This document shows, piece by piece, positions 1 to 6,809 of a DNA stretch of 12,642 nucleotides. The stretch covers positions 1 through 12,642 of the forward strand of contig CAMLEF010000099.1 of NCBI GenBank assembly GCA_946478675.1. The letters are read 5' to 3'. The position numbers and the translations under genes were made by a program. Positions within the stretch are counted from its first letter, which is position 1, and each line of letters starts with the position of its first letter. The notes under the pieces are model-generated. The model was not told the origin of the DNA and did no database searches. It saw only the letters and a list, made by a program, of their open reading frames with translations. The DNA is from an uncultured Flavobacteriales bacterium. Lineage in GTDB: Bacteria > Bacteroidota > Bacteroidia > Palsa-965.

Positions 1-628
1 CCAGCTGCTCCGCAGGATACAGTAAATCGCGCGAACGCACATAACCTGAGCCTATCCGGTCAAACGGAACATCATGCCCGTTCGGGCTGACCCGCAGTCG
101 CACGCGTTCAATATTGATTTCCGGGCTTTCCGTCGCGACAAAGTAGAGATACACTTTGTAACCCGCAGCGACGGCTTCCCGCATGATATCCAGTTTCCCG
201 GGATGAGAAAAAACGGTTTCGAAGGAGAACCGGAGCTTTTCCTTCAGCAGTTTTTTACGAAGGAAATCTGCGATGATCTGTGCTAGTGCTTCATCCGCTT
301 CGTCGCGCAACAAATAAACCCGGTTGGAAGAAAAACGATACGATCGCCTGAACTCCTCTTCCGGGAAACGGGCGCCGACCAGTCCTGACGCTGTGGCAAT
401 GGAGGCAAATTCTGCAGCAGTCGTGTTGATCTTGTAATCACGGAAACGAAAACGGTTATTACGTAGCAACACAGCAATATCATCGGCATTGACGTACACG
501 CCAAAGTCGAGCCGGCGGCCATTCGCCAGGTATTCGCGGACTGTTTTAATGATGGTGCTTTTTCCCGCTCCGTTGTGACCGTCAAAAACACGCAGACGAA
601 AAGCAGGTGAAGAATCAGTCGAGGACAA
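1..628 (-). CDS. Zeta-toxin-like P-loop ATPase/kinase (COG4185 type), C-terminus cut by window edge
   Basis: The open frame of about 209 codons continues past base 1, so the C-terminus is missing. Visible features, counting from the TTG at 628: a Walker A motif GHNGAGKST at residues 17-25, VNADD at 46-50 (like the substrate-pocket NAD/E of zeta kinases), FETVFS at 136-141, and a basic ERVRLRV...GHDVP stretch at 174-188. This order is typical of 'predicted ABC-type ATPase'/zeta-toxin-domain proteins, some of which phosphorylate UDP-amino sugars in toxin-antitoxin modules; activity here is inferred. There is no in-frame ATG near the start. TTG at 628 is the only usual alternative start before the in-frame stop upstream, and gives a 14-nt overlap with the 94-residue gene, suggesting translational coupling. 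The start is uncertain (a CTG lies 11 codons further in). It could instead be a housekeeping P-loop kinase. Confidence 0.8.
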   Translation of the reverse strand, partial: MSSTDSSPAFRLRVFDGHNGAGKSTIIKTVREYLANGRRLDFGVYVNADDIAVLLRNNRFRFRDYKINTTAAEFASIATASGLVGARFPEEEFRRSYRFSSNRVYLLRDEADEALAQIIADFLRKKLLKEKLRFSFETVFSHPGKLDIMREAVAAGYKVYLYFVATESPEINIERVRLRVSPNGHDVPFDRIGSGYVRSRDLLYPAEQL

Positions 629-899
629 TCTTGCGGGGGCGCTTAACGGATTTCAATCGGGATATTTTTTCAAGGATATTGCCTTCCGCATCTACTTTAA
701 CGACCCAGCGTTCCGGGCCGATTTCTTTTACTATTACCGTATACCCCATGATCCGGATCGCATCCGCCGCAAGGTTTTTGGAGCCTTTGCTGATGGCGCG
801 CACAAGATCACGTTTGGTCAGGTAAGCAACAGGAGGTTCTTCAACGATCGATGGCTTGCTCTTCTTCGCTTTATATTTTGTCGCTTTCTTTTTAGCCAT
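615..899 (-). CDS. 94-residue lysine-rich protein upstream of the zeta-like ATPase; putative antitoxin
   Basis: I do not recognise a family. The first 15 residues are strongly basic (MAKKKATKYKAKKSK). A compact region follows: AYLTKRDLVRAIS at 25-37 looks helical, and YTVIVKEI, RWVVKVD and GNILEKI at 53-79 look like beta strands. The tail is basic again (KSVKRPRK, 83-90). The ATG at 899 is preferred over the in-frame TTG at 905. The gene ends inside the start region of the zeta-like ATPase with a 14-nt overlap, so the two are almost certainly one operon. A small first gene overlapping a P-loop kinase toxin is the usual toxin-antitoxin layout, so an antitoxin or nucleic-acid-binding partner role is inferred, not shown. 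Its start codon also overlaps the end of a possible 13-codon leader ORF. Confidence 0.75.
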   Translation of the reverse strand: MAKKKATKYKAKKSKPSIVEEPPVAYLTKRDLVRAISKGSKNLAADAIRIMGYTVIVKEIGPERWVVKVDAEGNILEKISRLKSVKRPRKIVLD

Positions 900-933
900 A
901 CACAAATTTAATCTTTCCCTTAAGGTTTTTCAT
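892..933 (-). CDS. Possible 13-codon leader peptide ORF
   Basis: ATG at 933, stop TAA at 894-892; the product would be MKNLKGKIKFVYG. It has an unusually good Shine-Dalgarno sequence with 7-nt spacing, and its last codons overlap the ATG of the 94-residue gene in another frame, so translation could be coupled. It may equally be chance: the frame is short and there is no homology evidence. Confidence 0.25.
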   Translation of the reverse strand: MKNLKGKIKFVYG

Positions 934-940
934 CTTTCTC

Positions 941-948
941 CCCTCCTT
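941..948 (-). promoter_or_regulatory. Shine-Dalgarno-like AAGGAGGG
   Basis: On the minus strand the bases read AAGGAGGG, followed 7 nt later by the ATG at 933. Other genes in this window lack such a site, as expected for Bacteroidota. It would serve the 13-codon leader. It lies about 41 nt from the ATG of the 94-residue gene at 899, too far to serve it directly. Confidence 0.35.
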
Positions 949-1057
949 CTTTTATCCTTCCGCCGCATTTTTTTCAACCGGCAAACCTGTTCAAAAGCAA
1001 TCGTCCAATCGTTCAAAAATTATTTTTCCAAATTCCTATGGATTTAATAGGAATTAA

Positions 1058-1065
1058 TACTTTTG
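1058..1065 (+). promoter_or_regulatory. Bacteroidota-type -7 element (TACTTTTG)
   Basis: A perfect match to TAnnTTTG, the -7 consensus of the Bacteroidota housekeeping sigma factor, ending 20 nt before the ATG at 1086. I see no clear TTTG -33 box about 20 nt upstream. If real, it puts the transcription start after the alternative ATG at 1038 and favours the 1086 start for the DUF4395 gene. Confidence 0.35.
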
Positions 1066-1085
1066 TGCCGCTTTACAACCTGACC

Positions 1086-1559
1086 ATGAAAGTTTCACTG
1101 AGCACCACCTGCCCTGTTTCCGGCGACCGCATCAACGGCACTGCTGCCCGCGCTGCGGCGTTCTACACGATCCTGCTGACCGGGCTGGCGATGTGTACCG
1201 GGAATTATTACATCAACCTCCTTCTCCTCGCGCTCGACTTCGGCATTCGTTCGTTCGGCCCCGCGCGTTACAGCCTGGTGCGCATGCTTTCGGTGGCAAC
1301 GGTCAACCTGCTTCAGCTTCCCGTACGACCGGTCGATGCAGCACCCAAGAAATTTGCCGCCGGCCTGGGCATGAGCTTCGCGCTCGCCATTGCCGTCCTG
1401 CAGTTTCTGCATCAACCGGTTTTCGCGATGATCATTTGGTGGATGCTCGCCATTTGCGCTTTTCTCGAAGGAGCATTCGCCTTCTGCCTCGGATGCATCA
1501 TTTATACGTTCCTCAACCGGATCTTCCCCAATAAAAATCACCCGCCGTCACGGCAATAA
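1086..1559 (+). CDS. DUF4395 family integral membrane protein
   Basis: The 157-residue protein matches the layout of the DUF4395 family. It has CPVSG at residues 9-13, hydrophobic segments at about 23-39, 42-58, 92-112 and 114-133, the conserved loop PVDAAPKKFA at 82-91, and CLGC at 134-137 in the last membrane segment. The family's function is unknown. The conserved N-terminal CP and the CxxC-like CLGC pair suggest thiol or metal chemistry at the inner membrane, which is inference only. An in-frame ATG at 1038 would add 16 residues. I prefer 1086 because family members begin just before the CPVSG motif and a promoter-like element lies between the two ATGs. The PAS-phosphatase gene begins 12 nt after the stop, so the two are probably co-transcribed. 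Confidence 0.88.
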   Translation: MKVSLSTTCPVSGDRINGTAARAAAFYTILLTGLAMCTGNYYINLLLLALDFGIRSFGPARYSLVRMLSVATVNLLQLPVRPVDAAPKKFAAGLGMSFALAIAVLQFLHQPVFAMIIWWMLAICAFLEGAFAFCLGCIIYTFLNRIFPNKNHPPSRQ

Positions 1560-1571
1560 AAACTCCGCCTT

Positions 1572-2723
1572 ATGTCACTTGTCAACGACACCGTACTCGA
1601 AAGAATAAATACACTGGTTGTCGTGACGAATAAGGACGGGAAGATCGAATACGTCAGTCCTTCCGTAAAACGTATCCTCGGTTACGATCCCAAAGAATTG
1701 CTCGGCGACGGCTGGTGGGCGCTCACCCGCGACAACAGCAAGGAGCGGCGGAAAATGAAAGAGTTCGTCCGCTACCAGCTCGACCAGACGCCGCTTACAG
1801 AAACCACACCGCAGGAACGTTTGCTGAAAACCGCGGGCGGCGGTGAGAAATGGATCCTCTGGAACACGTCGCGCGGATTGTTCAACAAGCTCATCGCGAT
1901 CGGTCACGACATCACCGACCGGAAAAAAGCCGAAGAGCAGCTTCATCAGAAACACCGCGAGCTCGAACAGCAAAACCGCGACATCCTCGCCAGCATCCGC
2001 TATGCACGGCGTATCCAGGAATCGCTGCTGTCGGACACGCAGAAGCTGCAGGCGTTTCACGATCACTTCGTGCTGTACCTGCCGCAGGCCGAAGTGAGCG
2101 GCGACTATTACTTCTTTCACCAGCGCGGAAGCAAAACGTTCGTCGTGGCGGTCGATTGCACCGGGCATGGCGTTCCGGGCGCGCTGATGACGATGATCGC
2201 GCACAGCATCCTGAAAGAAGTGCTCGTGAAAAAAGCGCTCGACGATCCTGCGGAAATGCTGCATGCGCTCGATGAAGAGCTGGCGCTCGAATTGCACCAC
2301 GAAGGCCGCGAAAATACGGACGGCATGGATGTAGCGATCGCCGTGCTCGACCGGGAAATGCATACGATCTCCTATGCCGGTGCGTTTCGGCCGATGCTGC
2401 GCGTGCGTGAAAATGTTATTGAAGAATTTGCACCGAACCGTTTCCCGATCGGCTTCTACGGCGATGCGGAAAAAACTTTCGTCACGCGAACCGAACCCGT
2501 GTTGCCGGGCGACACGTTCTACCTCTTCACCGACGGCTACTGCGATCAGTTCGGGGGCGAGCAGAAGAAAAAATTCAACCGCGTCCGTTTCAAAGAGCTG
2601 CTGCTTTCGGTGCAAACGATGCCGCTGTCGGAACAGGCCTCTTTTCTGAAATACGCGCTGCGCAACTGGAGACAGGAAGAGCCGCAGGTCGACGACGTGC
2701 TCGTGATCGGACTGCGCGTTTGA
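1572..2723 (+). CDS. PAS domain + SpoIIE/PP2C-type serine phosphatase
   Basis: The protein has 383 residues. Residues 1-117 form a PAS domain: VVVTNKDGKIEYVSPS at 16-31, then ILGYDPKELLG, ending in IGHDITDRKKAEEQL. Residues 118-150 are a charged helical linker with SIRYARRIQESLL, the element that usually joins sensor domains to this phosphatase class. The phosphatase domain covers about 165-383. It shows the metal-binding motifs SGDYYFF (176-182), DCTGHGVPGA (195-204), DGMDVAI (250-256), DGYCDQFGG (321-329) and VDDVLVIG (373-380); the expected aspartates are all present. There is no membrane segment, so it is a soluble sensor. Such proteins dephosphorylate anti-anti-sigma (STAS) or similar partners, but no STAS or anti-sigma gene is in the window, so its target is unknown. 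It follows the DUF4395 gene by 12 nt. Confidence 0.92.
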   Translation: MSLVNDTVLERINTLVVVTNKDGKIEYVSPSVKRILGYDPKELLGDGWWALTRDNSKERRKMKEFVRYQLDQTPLTETTPQERLLKTAGGGEKWILWNTSRGLFNKLIAIGHDITDRKKAEEQLHQKHRELEQQNRDILASIRYARRIQESLLSDTQKLQAFHDHFVLYLPQAEVSGDYYFFHQRGSKTFVVAVDCTGHGVPGALMTMIAHSILKEVLVKKALDDPAEMLHALDEELALELHHEGRENTDGMDVAIAVLDREMHTISYAGAFRPMLRVRENVIEEFAPNRFPIGFYGDAEKTFVTRTEPVLPGDTFYLFTDGYCDQFGGEQKKKFNRVRFKELLLSVQTMPLSEQASFLKYALRNWRQEEPQVDDVLVIGLRV

Positions 2724-2733
2724 ATGAGTCAGG

Positions 2734-2813
2734 AGTTTTGAGTTCGGAGTTCGGAGTTTCCTGCAATTACTGAAAACTCCGAACTCCCGACTCCCGACTC
2801 CGAACTCCCGACT
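2734..2813. repeat. 7-bp-periodic inverted repeat between convergent genes; possible bidirectional terminator
   Basis: The left half holds heptads AGTTTTG, AGTTCGG, AGTTCGG, AGTTT (2734-2759). The right half holds five: CTCCGAA, CTCCCGA, CTCCCGA, CTCCGAA, CTCCCGA (2777-2811). The halves are complementary: 2746-2759 pairs perfectly with 2774-2787 (14 bp). Extending to 2740-2759 against 2774-2793 gives 18 of 20 matches, around a 14-nt loop. It fills the gap between the stop of the phosphatase gene (+) and the stop of the rrf2 gene (-), so termination in both directions is plausible. There is no clean T tract. The periodicity makes a dispersed genome repeat an equally good reading. Confidence 0.75.
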
Positions 2814-2815
2814 AA

Positions 2816-3259
2816 CTAACGTTTGGATTTTTTCGCTTTGTCTTCACGGCGCACGATGTCGGCGAGGCTGGTGCCGGCGAGGATTTTCAATGAAGCGTCA
2901 CGCACTTCCAGCGCCACCGCGCGGATGCCGCAGGTCACTTCATCGACGCATTCGGCGCAGCGCTGGTAAAAGTTGAGGCTCACGCAAGGCACGAGCGCGA
3001 TCGGCCCGTCGGTGATGCGGATGATGTCGCTGAGCATGATCTCGGCCGGAGGTTTGAGCAGGAAATAACCGCCGCTTGCGCCTTTCCGGCTGCCGAGAAA
3101 TCCTTTGTTGCGCAGCTCAAGCAGGATCGCTTCGAGAAATTTCCGCGGGATGCGTTCGGCTTCTGAAATTTCCGAGATGCGTTTGGGCGACTGTGTGTCG
3201 AATTCTCTCGCGAGAACGACCAGCGCTTTGATCGCATACTTGGATTTTTTCGTCAGCAT
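2816..3259 (-). CDS. Rrf2 family transcriptional regulator with four cysteines
   Basis: The 147-residue length is normal for Rrf2/IscR/NsrR proteins. The N-terminal winged helix opens with MLTKKSKYAIKALVVLA. Residues 28-50 (RISEISEAERIPRKFLEAIL...) form the recognition helix region, and the wing is SRKGASGGYFLLK (57-69). Residues 74-84 (IMLSDIIRITD) match the family. Cysteines lie at 92, 101, 104 and 110. IscR and NsrR use three cysteines around 92-105 to bind a [2Fe-2S] or [4Fe-4S] cluster, so cluster binding is likely here, though the spacing (x8, x2, x5) differs from IscR. The basic tail KAKKSKR ends the protein. The ATG lies 3 nt after the aroC stop, so it is the second gene of an aroC operon. 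Its targets are unknown. Confidence 0.92.
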   Translation of the reverse strand: MLTKKSKYAIKALVVLAREFDTQSPKRISEISEAERIPRKFLEAILLELRNKGFLGSRKGASGGYFLLKPPAEIMLSDIIRITDGPIALVPCVSLNFYQRCAECVDEVTCGIRAVALEVRDASLKILAGTSLADIVRREDKAKKSKR

Positions 3260-3262
3260 CGG

Positions 3263-4354
3263 TTACTGTTCGTTGGAAGAAGCGCGTTGACGCAGGAGAT
3301 GATCGGCCAGCACGAGCGCGCACATCGCTTCTACGATCGGCACGGCGCGCGGCACCACGCAGGGATCGTGACGACCGCGGCCCATCATTTCGACGGCCTG
3401 TCCTTTAGCATTCACCGTGCGCTGTTTCTGCATGATCGTCGCCACGGGTTTGAAAGCGACGCGGAAATAAATGTCTTCGCCGTTGCTGATGCCGCCCTGG
3501 ATGCCGCCCGAACGGTTCGTCGCCGTCGAGATGTTTTTCTTTTCCGCAGCCGGCAGAAAAATATCGTTGTGCTGCGAGCCGCGCATCGTCGTTCCCGCGA
3601 AGCCCGAGCCGAATTCAAATCCTTTCACCGCGTTGATGCCGAGCATTGCTTTGCCGAGATCCGCATGCAGCTTGTCGAACACCGGTTCGCCCAATCCAGC
3701 AGGAACGCCTTTCGCCACGCAGCTGATCACGCCGCCGATCGTGTCGCCTTCTTTGCGTACCGTTTCGATCAAACGGATCATTTCATTCGCAACGGATGGA
3801 TCGGGACAACGCACGATGTTGTTTTCCGTTTGCGTGAGGTCGAGCTCCTGGTAAGGCTTATTCAATTGCACTTCGCCGACCTGCGATACGTAAGCGGAAA
3901 CGGCAATGCCCTGCTGCGCGAGCAACAGTTTTGCGATCGCTCCGGCCACGACGCGCGCTGCGGTTTCCCGTGCAGAAGAACGTCCGCCGCCACGGTAATC
4001 GCGGAAGCCGTACTTCATGTCGTAAGTGAAATCGGCGTGCGAAGGACGATACACGTCTTTGATCGCTTCGTAATCTTTCGGACGCTGGTCGGTGTTGCGG
4101 ATGAGGAAGCCGATCGGAGCGCCGGTCGTTTTTCCTTCGAAAATGCCGGAGAGCAATTCGACTTCATCTTCTTCTTTCCGCTGCGTCACGATCTTCGACT
4201 GGCCGGGGCGGCGGCGACGCATTTCCGAGCGGATGAATTCAGGATCGATCACGATACCCGCGGGGCAACCATCGATGACGCCGCCGATAGCAGCGCCGTG
4301 CGATTCACCGAAAGACGTGAGGCGGAAAAGCGTTCCGAAGGAATTGCCGGCCAT
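3263..4354 (-). CDS. aroC: Chorismate synthase
   Basis: This enzyme converts 5-enolpyruvylshikimate-3-phosphate to chorismate using reduced FMN, the last shikimate-pathway step, in the cytoplasm (EC 4.2.3.5). The protein is 363 residues, normal for the family. All three family signatures are visible: [20 protein letters not shown] near residues 14-33, [17 protein letters not shown] at 115-131, and RGRHDPC at 326-332. The catalytic histidines expected near 17 and 106 correspond to H19 and H106. The start is the ATG at 4354 ([11 protein letters not shown]), where the family begins; the frame stays open further upstream, but that part is antisense to the divergent gene. The Rrf2 gene follows after 3 nt. 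A perfect TAnnTTTG element ends only 5 nt before the ATG. Confidence 0.97.
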   Translation of the reverse strand: MAGNSFGTLFRLTSFGESHGAAIGGVIDGCPAGIVIDPEFIRSEMRRRRPGQSKIVTQRKEEDEVELLSGIFEGKTTGAPIGFLIRNTDQRPKDYEAIKDVYRPSHADFTYDMKYGFRDYRGGGRSSARETAARVVAGAIAKLLLAQQGIAVSAYVSQVGEVQLNKPYQELDLTQTENNIVRCPDPSVANEMIRLIETVRKEGDTIGGVISCVAKGVPAGLGEPVFDKLHADLGKAMLGINAVKGFEFGSGFAGTTMRGSQHNDIFLPAAEKKNISTATNRSGGIQGGISNGEDIYFRVAFKPVATIMQKQRTVNAKGQAVEMMGRGRHDPCVVPRAVPIVEAMCALVLADHLLRQRASSNEQ

Positions 4355-4359
4355 ACGGG

Positions 4360-4367
4360 CAAAAATA
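4360..4367 (-). promoter_or_regulatory. Bacteroidota-type -7 element (TATTTTTG) for aroC
   Basis: On the minus strand the bases read TATTTTTG, a perfect TAnnTTTG match, with 5 nt between it and the aroC ATG. Transcription would begin at or next to the start codon, giving a leaderless or nearly leaderless mRNA. No obvious TTTG -33 box is seen about 20 nt upstream. Confidence 0.4.
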
Positions 4368-4423
4368 GGTACTTTCACGAGGCCCCCGTTAATCTTTACC
4401 TCATTACCAGCGTCCAAGAAACC

Positions 4424-5134
4424 ATGCGTGCCGGTTTTCGCGCCTTTTTGCTGCTGCTTGTGCTGAACGGTTTCCCGTTGCTGCTTTTCTCGCAGGATAC
4501 GACGCGGCACGTGACTATCAAACCCGCTTTCGATTTCGATCAGCGATTTTCCTTCATCACCGACAAACGCGTGAACATCTGGGGCGCACGGGCGGGTTTG
4601 CTCATCAATGAAAAATTCAAGATCGGCAGCGGCATTTATTTTCTCAACGACCGCCTGCGCAGCACCACGGTCGATACCGGCGACGCGTCGTTGTATTCCG
4701 GCAAACGCGATCTCTATTTCGCGACGGTGTATTACGAACCGTTCTTCTTCCGGTTCCGCTACGTCGAGCTGAGCCTGCCGATCGAAGCAGGATTCGGCAA
4801 ATCCGTCTTTCACGTGTACAACCGCAACTCCGGCGAATTGCTGCAAACCGACAATCGTTTCTTCCTGCCGACCGGCGCGGGATTATCGCTTTCGTTCAAG
4901 CTGCCGCCGATCGGGCGTTTCAAGCCGACGCGATGGGTGGGCATTAATTTTCTTGCCGGCTATCGCTACTGCGTGCTCGAGAATTATTTCCAAACGGATT
5001 ACGACGGCCTGTTCTGGTCCGTCAGCGGAGCGATCTTCCTCGATCGTGTCACCGACGATTGCCGCCAATGGAAACATGCACGGCAGGCGAAAAAAGCAAT
5101 GAAAAAAGGAACGCTCCCCGATCAGAACCGGTAG
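4424..5134 (+). CDS. Exported 236-residue protein, probable outer-membrane beta-barrel, family not recognised
   Basis: I do not recognise the family. The N-terminus is a clear signal peptide: basic MRAGFR, then a hydrophobic run to about residue 22, with cleavage expected at ...LLFS|QDTT. The mature part has alternating aromatic and hydrophobic stretches typical of antiparallel beta strands, such as [43 protein letters not shown] and [13 protein letters not shown]. This suggests a small outer-membrane barrel. It ends in a basic tail ([13 protein letters not shown]...) rather than the usual terminal aromatic residue. The ATG at 4424 is chosen because the signal peptide starts there; the frame is open far upstream, but that part is antisense to aroC. 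It is divergent from aroC with a 69-nt gap, and its last 13 nt overlap the 3' end of the convergent gene at 5122. Confidence 0.8.
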   Translation: MRAGFRAFLLLLVLNGFPLLLFSQDTTRHVTIKPAFDFDQRFSFITDKRVNIWGARAGLLINEKFKIGSGIYFLNDRLRSTTVDTGDASLYSGKRDLYFATVYYEPFFFRFRYVELSLPIEAGFGKSVFHVYNRNSGELLQTDNRFFLPTGAGLSLSFKLPPIGRFKPTRWVGINFLAGYRYCVLENYFQTDYDGLFWSVSGAIFLDRVTDDCRQWKHARQAKKAMKKGTLPDQNR

Positions 5135-5931
5135 GTGACGGCAAATTCATTGAAGAGCCCGGAGGTTTCCAGGCCGAAATAGTCGAGCGACTTTTCTTTC
5201 AGCGAATAGCCCTGCGATTCACGTTCGAAAGAAGCGCCGCGGAACACGACGAGATCGACACCCGCCTGCAGCGACATCATCCAGTGCGAAGAGAACGCAT
5301 AACGCACGCCGATGTTCGGGTTGGCGCCGAAGTAATAATTGAACGATGTTTTGCGATCGAGCTCGAGCACTCCCGGCGGTTGATTAAAATCAATGTTCCA
5401 GTAGCCGTTCGTATCGAGCCGTTCATTGTAATCCGTCAGCTTGTACGTGCGGTTGTAAAAACCGAACATTGCATCGAGCGCGATATACGCCGACCAGCGA
5501 TAGTTGCCTTCGGTGCGGCGTTCAAAGCCGATGTTGAATTGCACGGGGCGACGCTTGCCCATGTCGAACGTATTGCGGATGCGCGTGGAATCCGTAACGG
5601 CGTAATAATAATCTTCCGTGTTATGAAAGGTCGTATACATCGCCGGGCGATACATGATGCCCGCGCGCAGCACCGCACGCGGATTTTTCAACGCACGCTT
5701 GTACATGATCGACCAGCGCGCTTCGTTATCCGGAACAGCGCCGAGCAGCGTCGTAAACACCGGCGCAATATTCACGACAATTTCATTCGGCCCGGCCGGA
5801 ACGATCGTATCCCGCATATAACCGGCGATCGGCTTGAACAACGGGTTGCGATGCGTTTTAGTCGTATCCTGCGCGAACACAGAAAACGGCAACAGGAAAA
5901 GAAGAAAAAAATAAAGATGGCGAATGCTCAT
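5122..5931 (-). CDS. Exported 269-residue beta-barrel-like protein, third gene of the TonB receptor operon
   Basis: I do not recognise the family. The start at 5931 gives a signal peptide (MSIRHLYFFLLFLLPFSVFA, then QDTT). The mature protein is rich in amphipathic strands and aromatics (FNIGFERR, RWSAYIALDAMFGFY, NIGVRYAF, MMSLQAGVDLVVF) and ends [10 protein letters not shown] terminal phenylalanine with alternating residues before it is the usual C-terminal signal for BamA-assisted outer-membrane insertion. Its ATG lies 2 nt after the stop of the DUF4249 gene, so it is co-transcribed and perhaps translationally coupled with the lipoprotein and receptor. A role as accessory barrel of the same surface complex is inferred. 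The 3' end overlaps the convergent gene by 13 nt. Confidence 0.82.
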   Translation of the reverse strand: MSIRHLYFFLLFLLPFSVFAQDTTKTHRNPLFKPIAGYMRDTIVPAGPNEIVVNIAPVFTTLLGAVPDNEARWSIMYKRALKNPRAVLRAGIMYRPAMYTTFHNTEDYYYAVTDSTRIRNTFDMGKRRPVQFNIGFERRTEGNYRWSAYIALDAMFGFYNRTYKLTDYNERLDTNGYWNIDFNQPPGVLELDRKTSFNYYFGANPNIGVRYAFSSHWMMSLQAGVDLVVFRGASFERESQGYSLKEKSLDYFGLETSGLFNEFAVTYRF

Positions 5932-5933
5932 GA

Positions 5934-6809
5934 TCAGAAGTTGACGGTCACCTTTCGATAGGTGGCTCCGGCAAAAATACCATATCCGCCCGTTACGTTG
6001 GAATACATGAGCGTAGGTTCTGAAAACGGATCGTCGCCGCCGTTGTAATTCTGCAGCGCCTGGTGGAAATAATAATATTCTTTGCTGCAATGCATGAGGC
6101 AGAAATTCATCGCGTGCGGACGCACCGTTGCAAATGCCGACGGCGGCGCCTGGTAGAGGATGCTGTTGCTGCGCGTAACCTGCTCGCCGTTCCTGCCGTC
6201 ATCGGTATACAGCTCGTCGCCGTACGACCATGCGACGGAATCATTCACCGACGAATCAAAAGCGATCATGCTCGTCGTGGTGCGGTAGAGATCGTCTTCG
6301 GTGATCAGATCTGTAAAAGAGAGCGACGTCGAGATGCCGTAATTCCAGGTTCCCGATGAAGTGTCGAGCGTATACGTCATCGTTGCCGTAAAATCCGAAG
6401 GCACTGCCGCAGGAACAGTCGTCTCCGCATGCACCGCATCCATCTCCGGCGCAGAAACATCGAGCCGATAACTGTTGCCGGAAACGATCGCCAATCCCGA
6501 AGCAGGATACGTGAATTCGCCGAGCTGGCTGTCGAAAGAAAGGCTCACTGCGCTGCCGTTGGTCGTGTTCGTCAGCAGTACCGCAGCATTCTGCACCGGC
6601 GCATCGTTGATTGGCCCGTTTCCCGTCGTAAATACCGGGCGGCTTTTCGTCACACGAACCCGCAGCAATGTATCCTGCGGCGTAATGAAACATTGCACAA
6701 CTAATTTCGGCGAGACCACCGGGAGATCGACGTCCGCATTTTGCTCGCAGGAATTCAGCAGGAGCAGCGGAAGAAAAAGCAAAGAGAAGAGAACACGTTT
6801 CATAAGCAT
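5934..6809 (-). CDS. DUF4249 family lipoprotein
   Basis: The 291-residue protein has a lipoprotein signal: MKRVLFSLLFLPLLLL then LNSC, with the lipidated cysteine at residue 21. After it comes EQNADVD, a partly acidic stretch that could act as a surface-export signal (inference). Features fitting DUF4249 are the early KLVVQCFITPQDTLLRVRVTKSRP segment (strand repeats after the signal), a long beta-rich middle, the aromatic-rich EYYYFHQALQNY helix near residue 245, and the C-terminal VTGGYGIFAGATY. DUF4249 genes commonly sit beside TonB-dependent receptors with a carboxypeptidase-like domain, as here; the family's role is unknown, probably surface capture of a ligand for the receptor. The ATG at 6809 shares one base with the receptor's stop (TGATG), indicating coupling; ATG at 6803 is an alternative start. 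The barrel gene follows after 2 nt. Confidence 0.9.
   Translation of the reverse strand: MLMKRVLFSLLFLPLLLLNSCEQNADVDLPVVSPKLVVQCFITPQDTLLRVRVTKSRPVFTTGNGPINDAPVQNAAVLLTNTTNGSAVSLSFDSQLGEFTYPASGLAIVSGNSYRLDVSAPEMDAVHAETTVPAAVPSDFTATMTYTLDTSSGTWNYGISTSLSFTDLITEDDLYRTTTSMIAFDSSVNDSVAWSYGDELYTDDGRNGEQVTRSNSILYQAPPSAFATVRPHAMNFCLMHCSKEYYYFHQALQNYNGGDDPFSEPTLMYSNVTGGYGIFAGATYRKVTVNF

Noticed and set aside
283..591. 102-codon minus-strand frame at the left end
   Set aside because: It lies on the same strand as the zeta-like ATPase but in another frame; Walker A and the zeta motifs are in the adjacent frame, and this one has no recognisable features.
1575..2615. 346-codon minus-strand frame opposite the PAS-phosphatase
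   Set aside because: Antisense shadow; the plus strand carries complete PAS and phosphatase motifs.
2734..2813. CRISPR array
   Set aside because: The repeats are only 7 bp and directly adjacent, with no spacers, and no cas genes are nearby.
3287..4423. Long plus-strand open frame running into the exported-protein gene
   Set aside because: It is antisense to aroC, whose three signatures are certain. The composition is His/Arg/Phe-rich as expected of a shadow frame, and the signal peptide marks the true start at 4424.
4355..4846. Minus-strand N-terminal extension of the aroC frame
   Set aside because: It is antisense to the exported-protein gene, and chorismate synthases start at MAGNSFG; the extension has no family resemblance.
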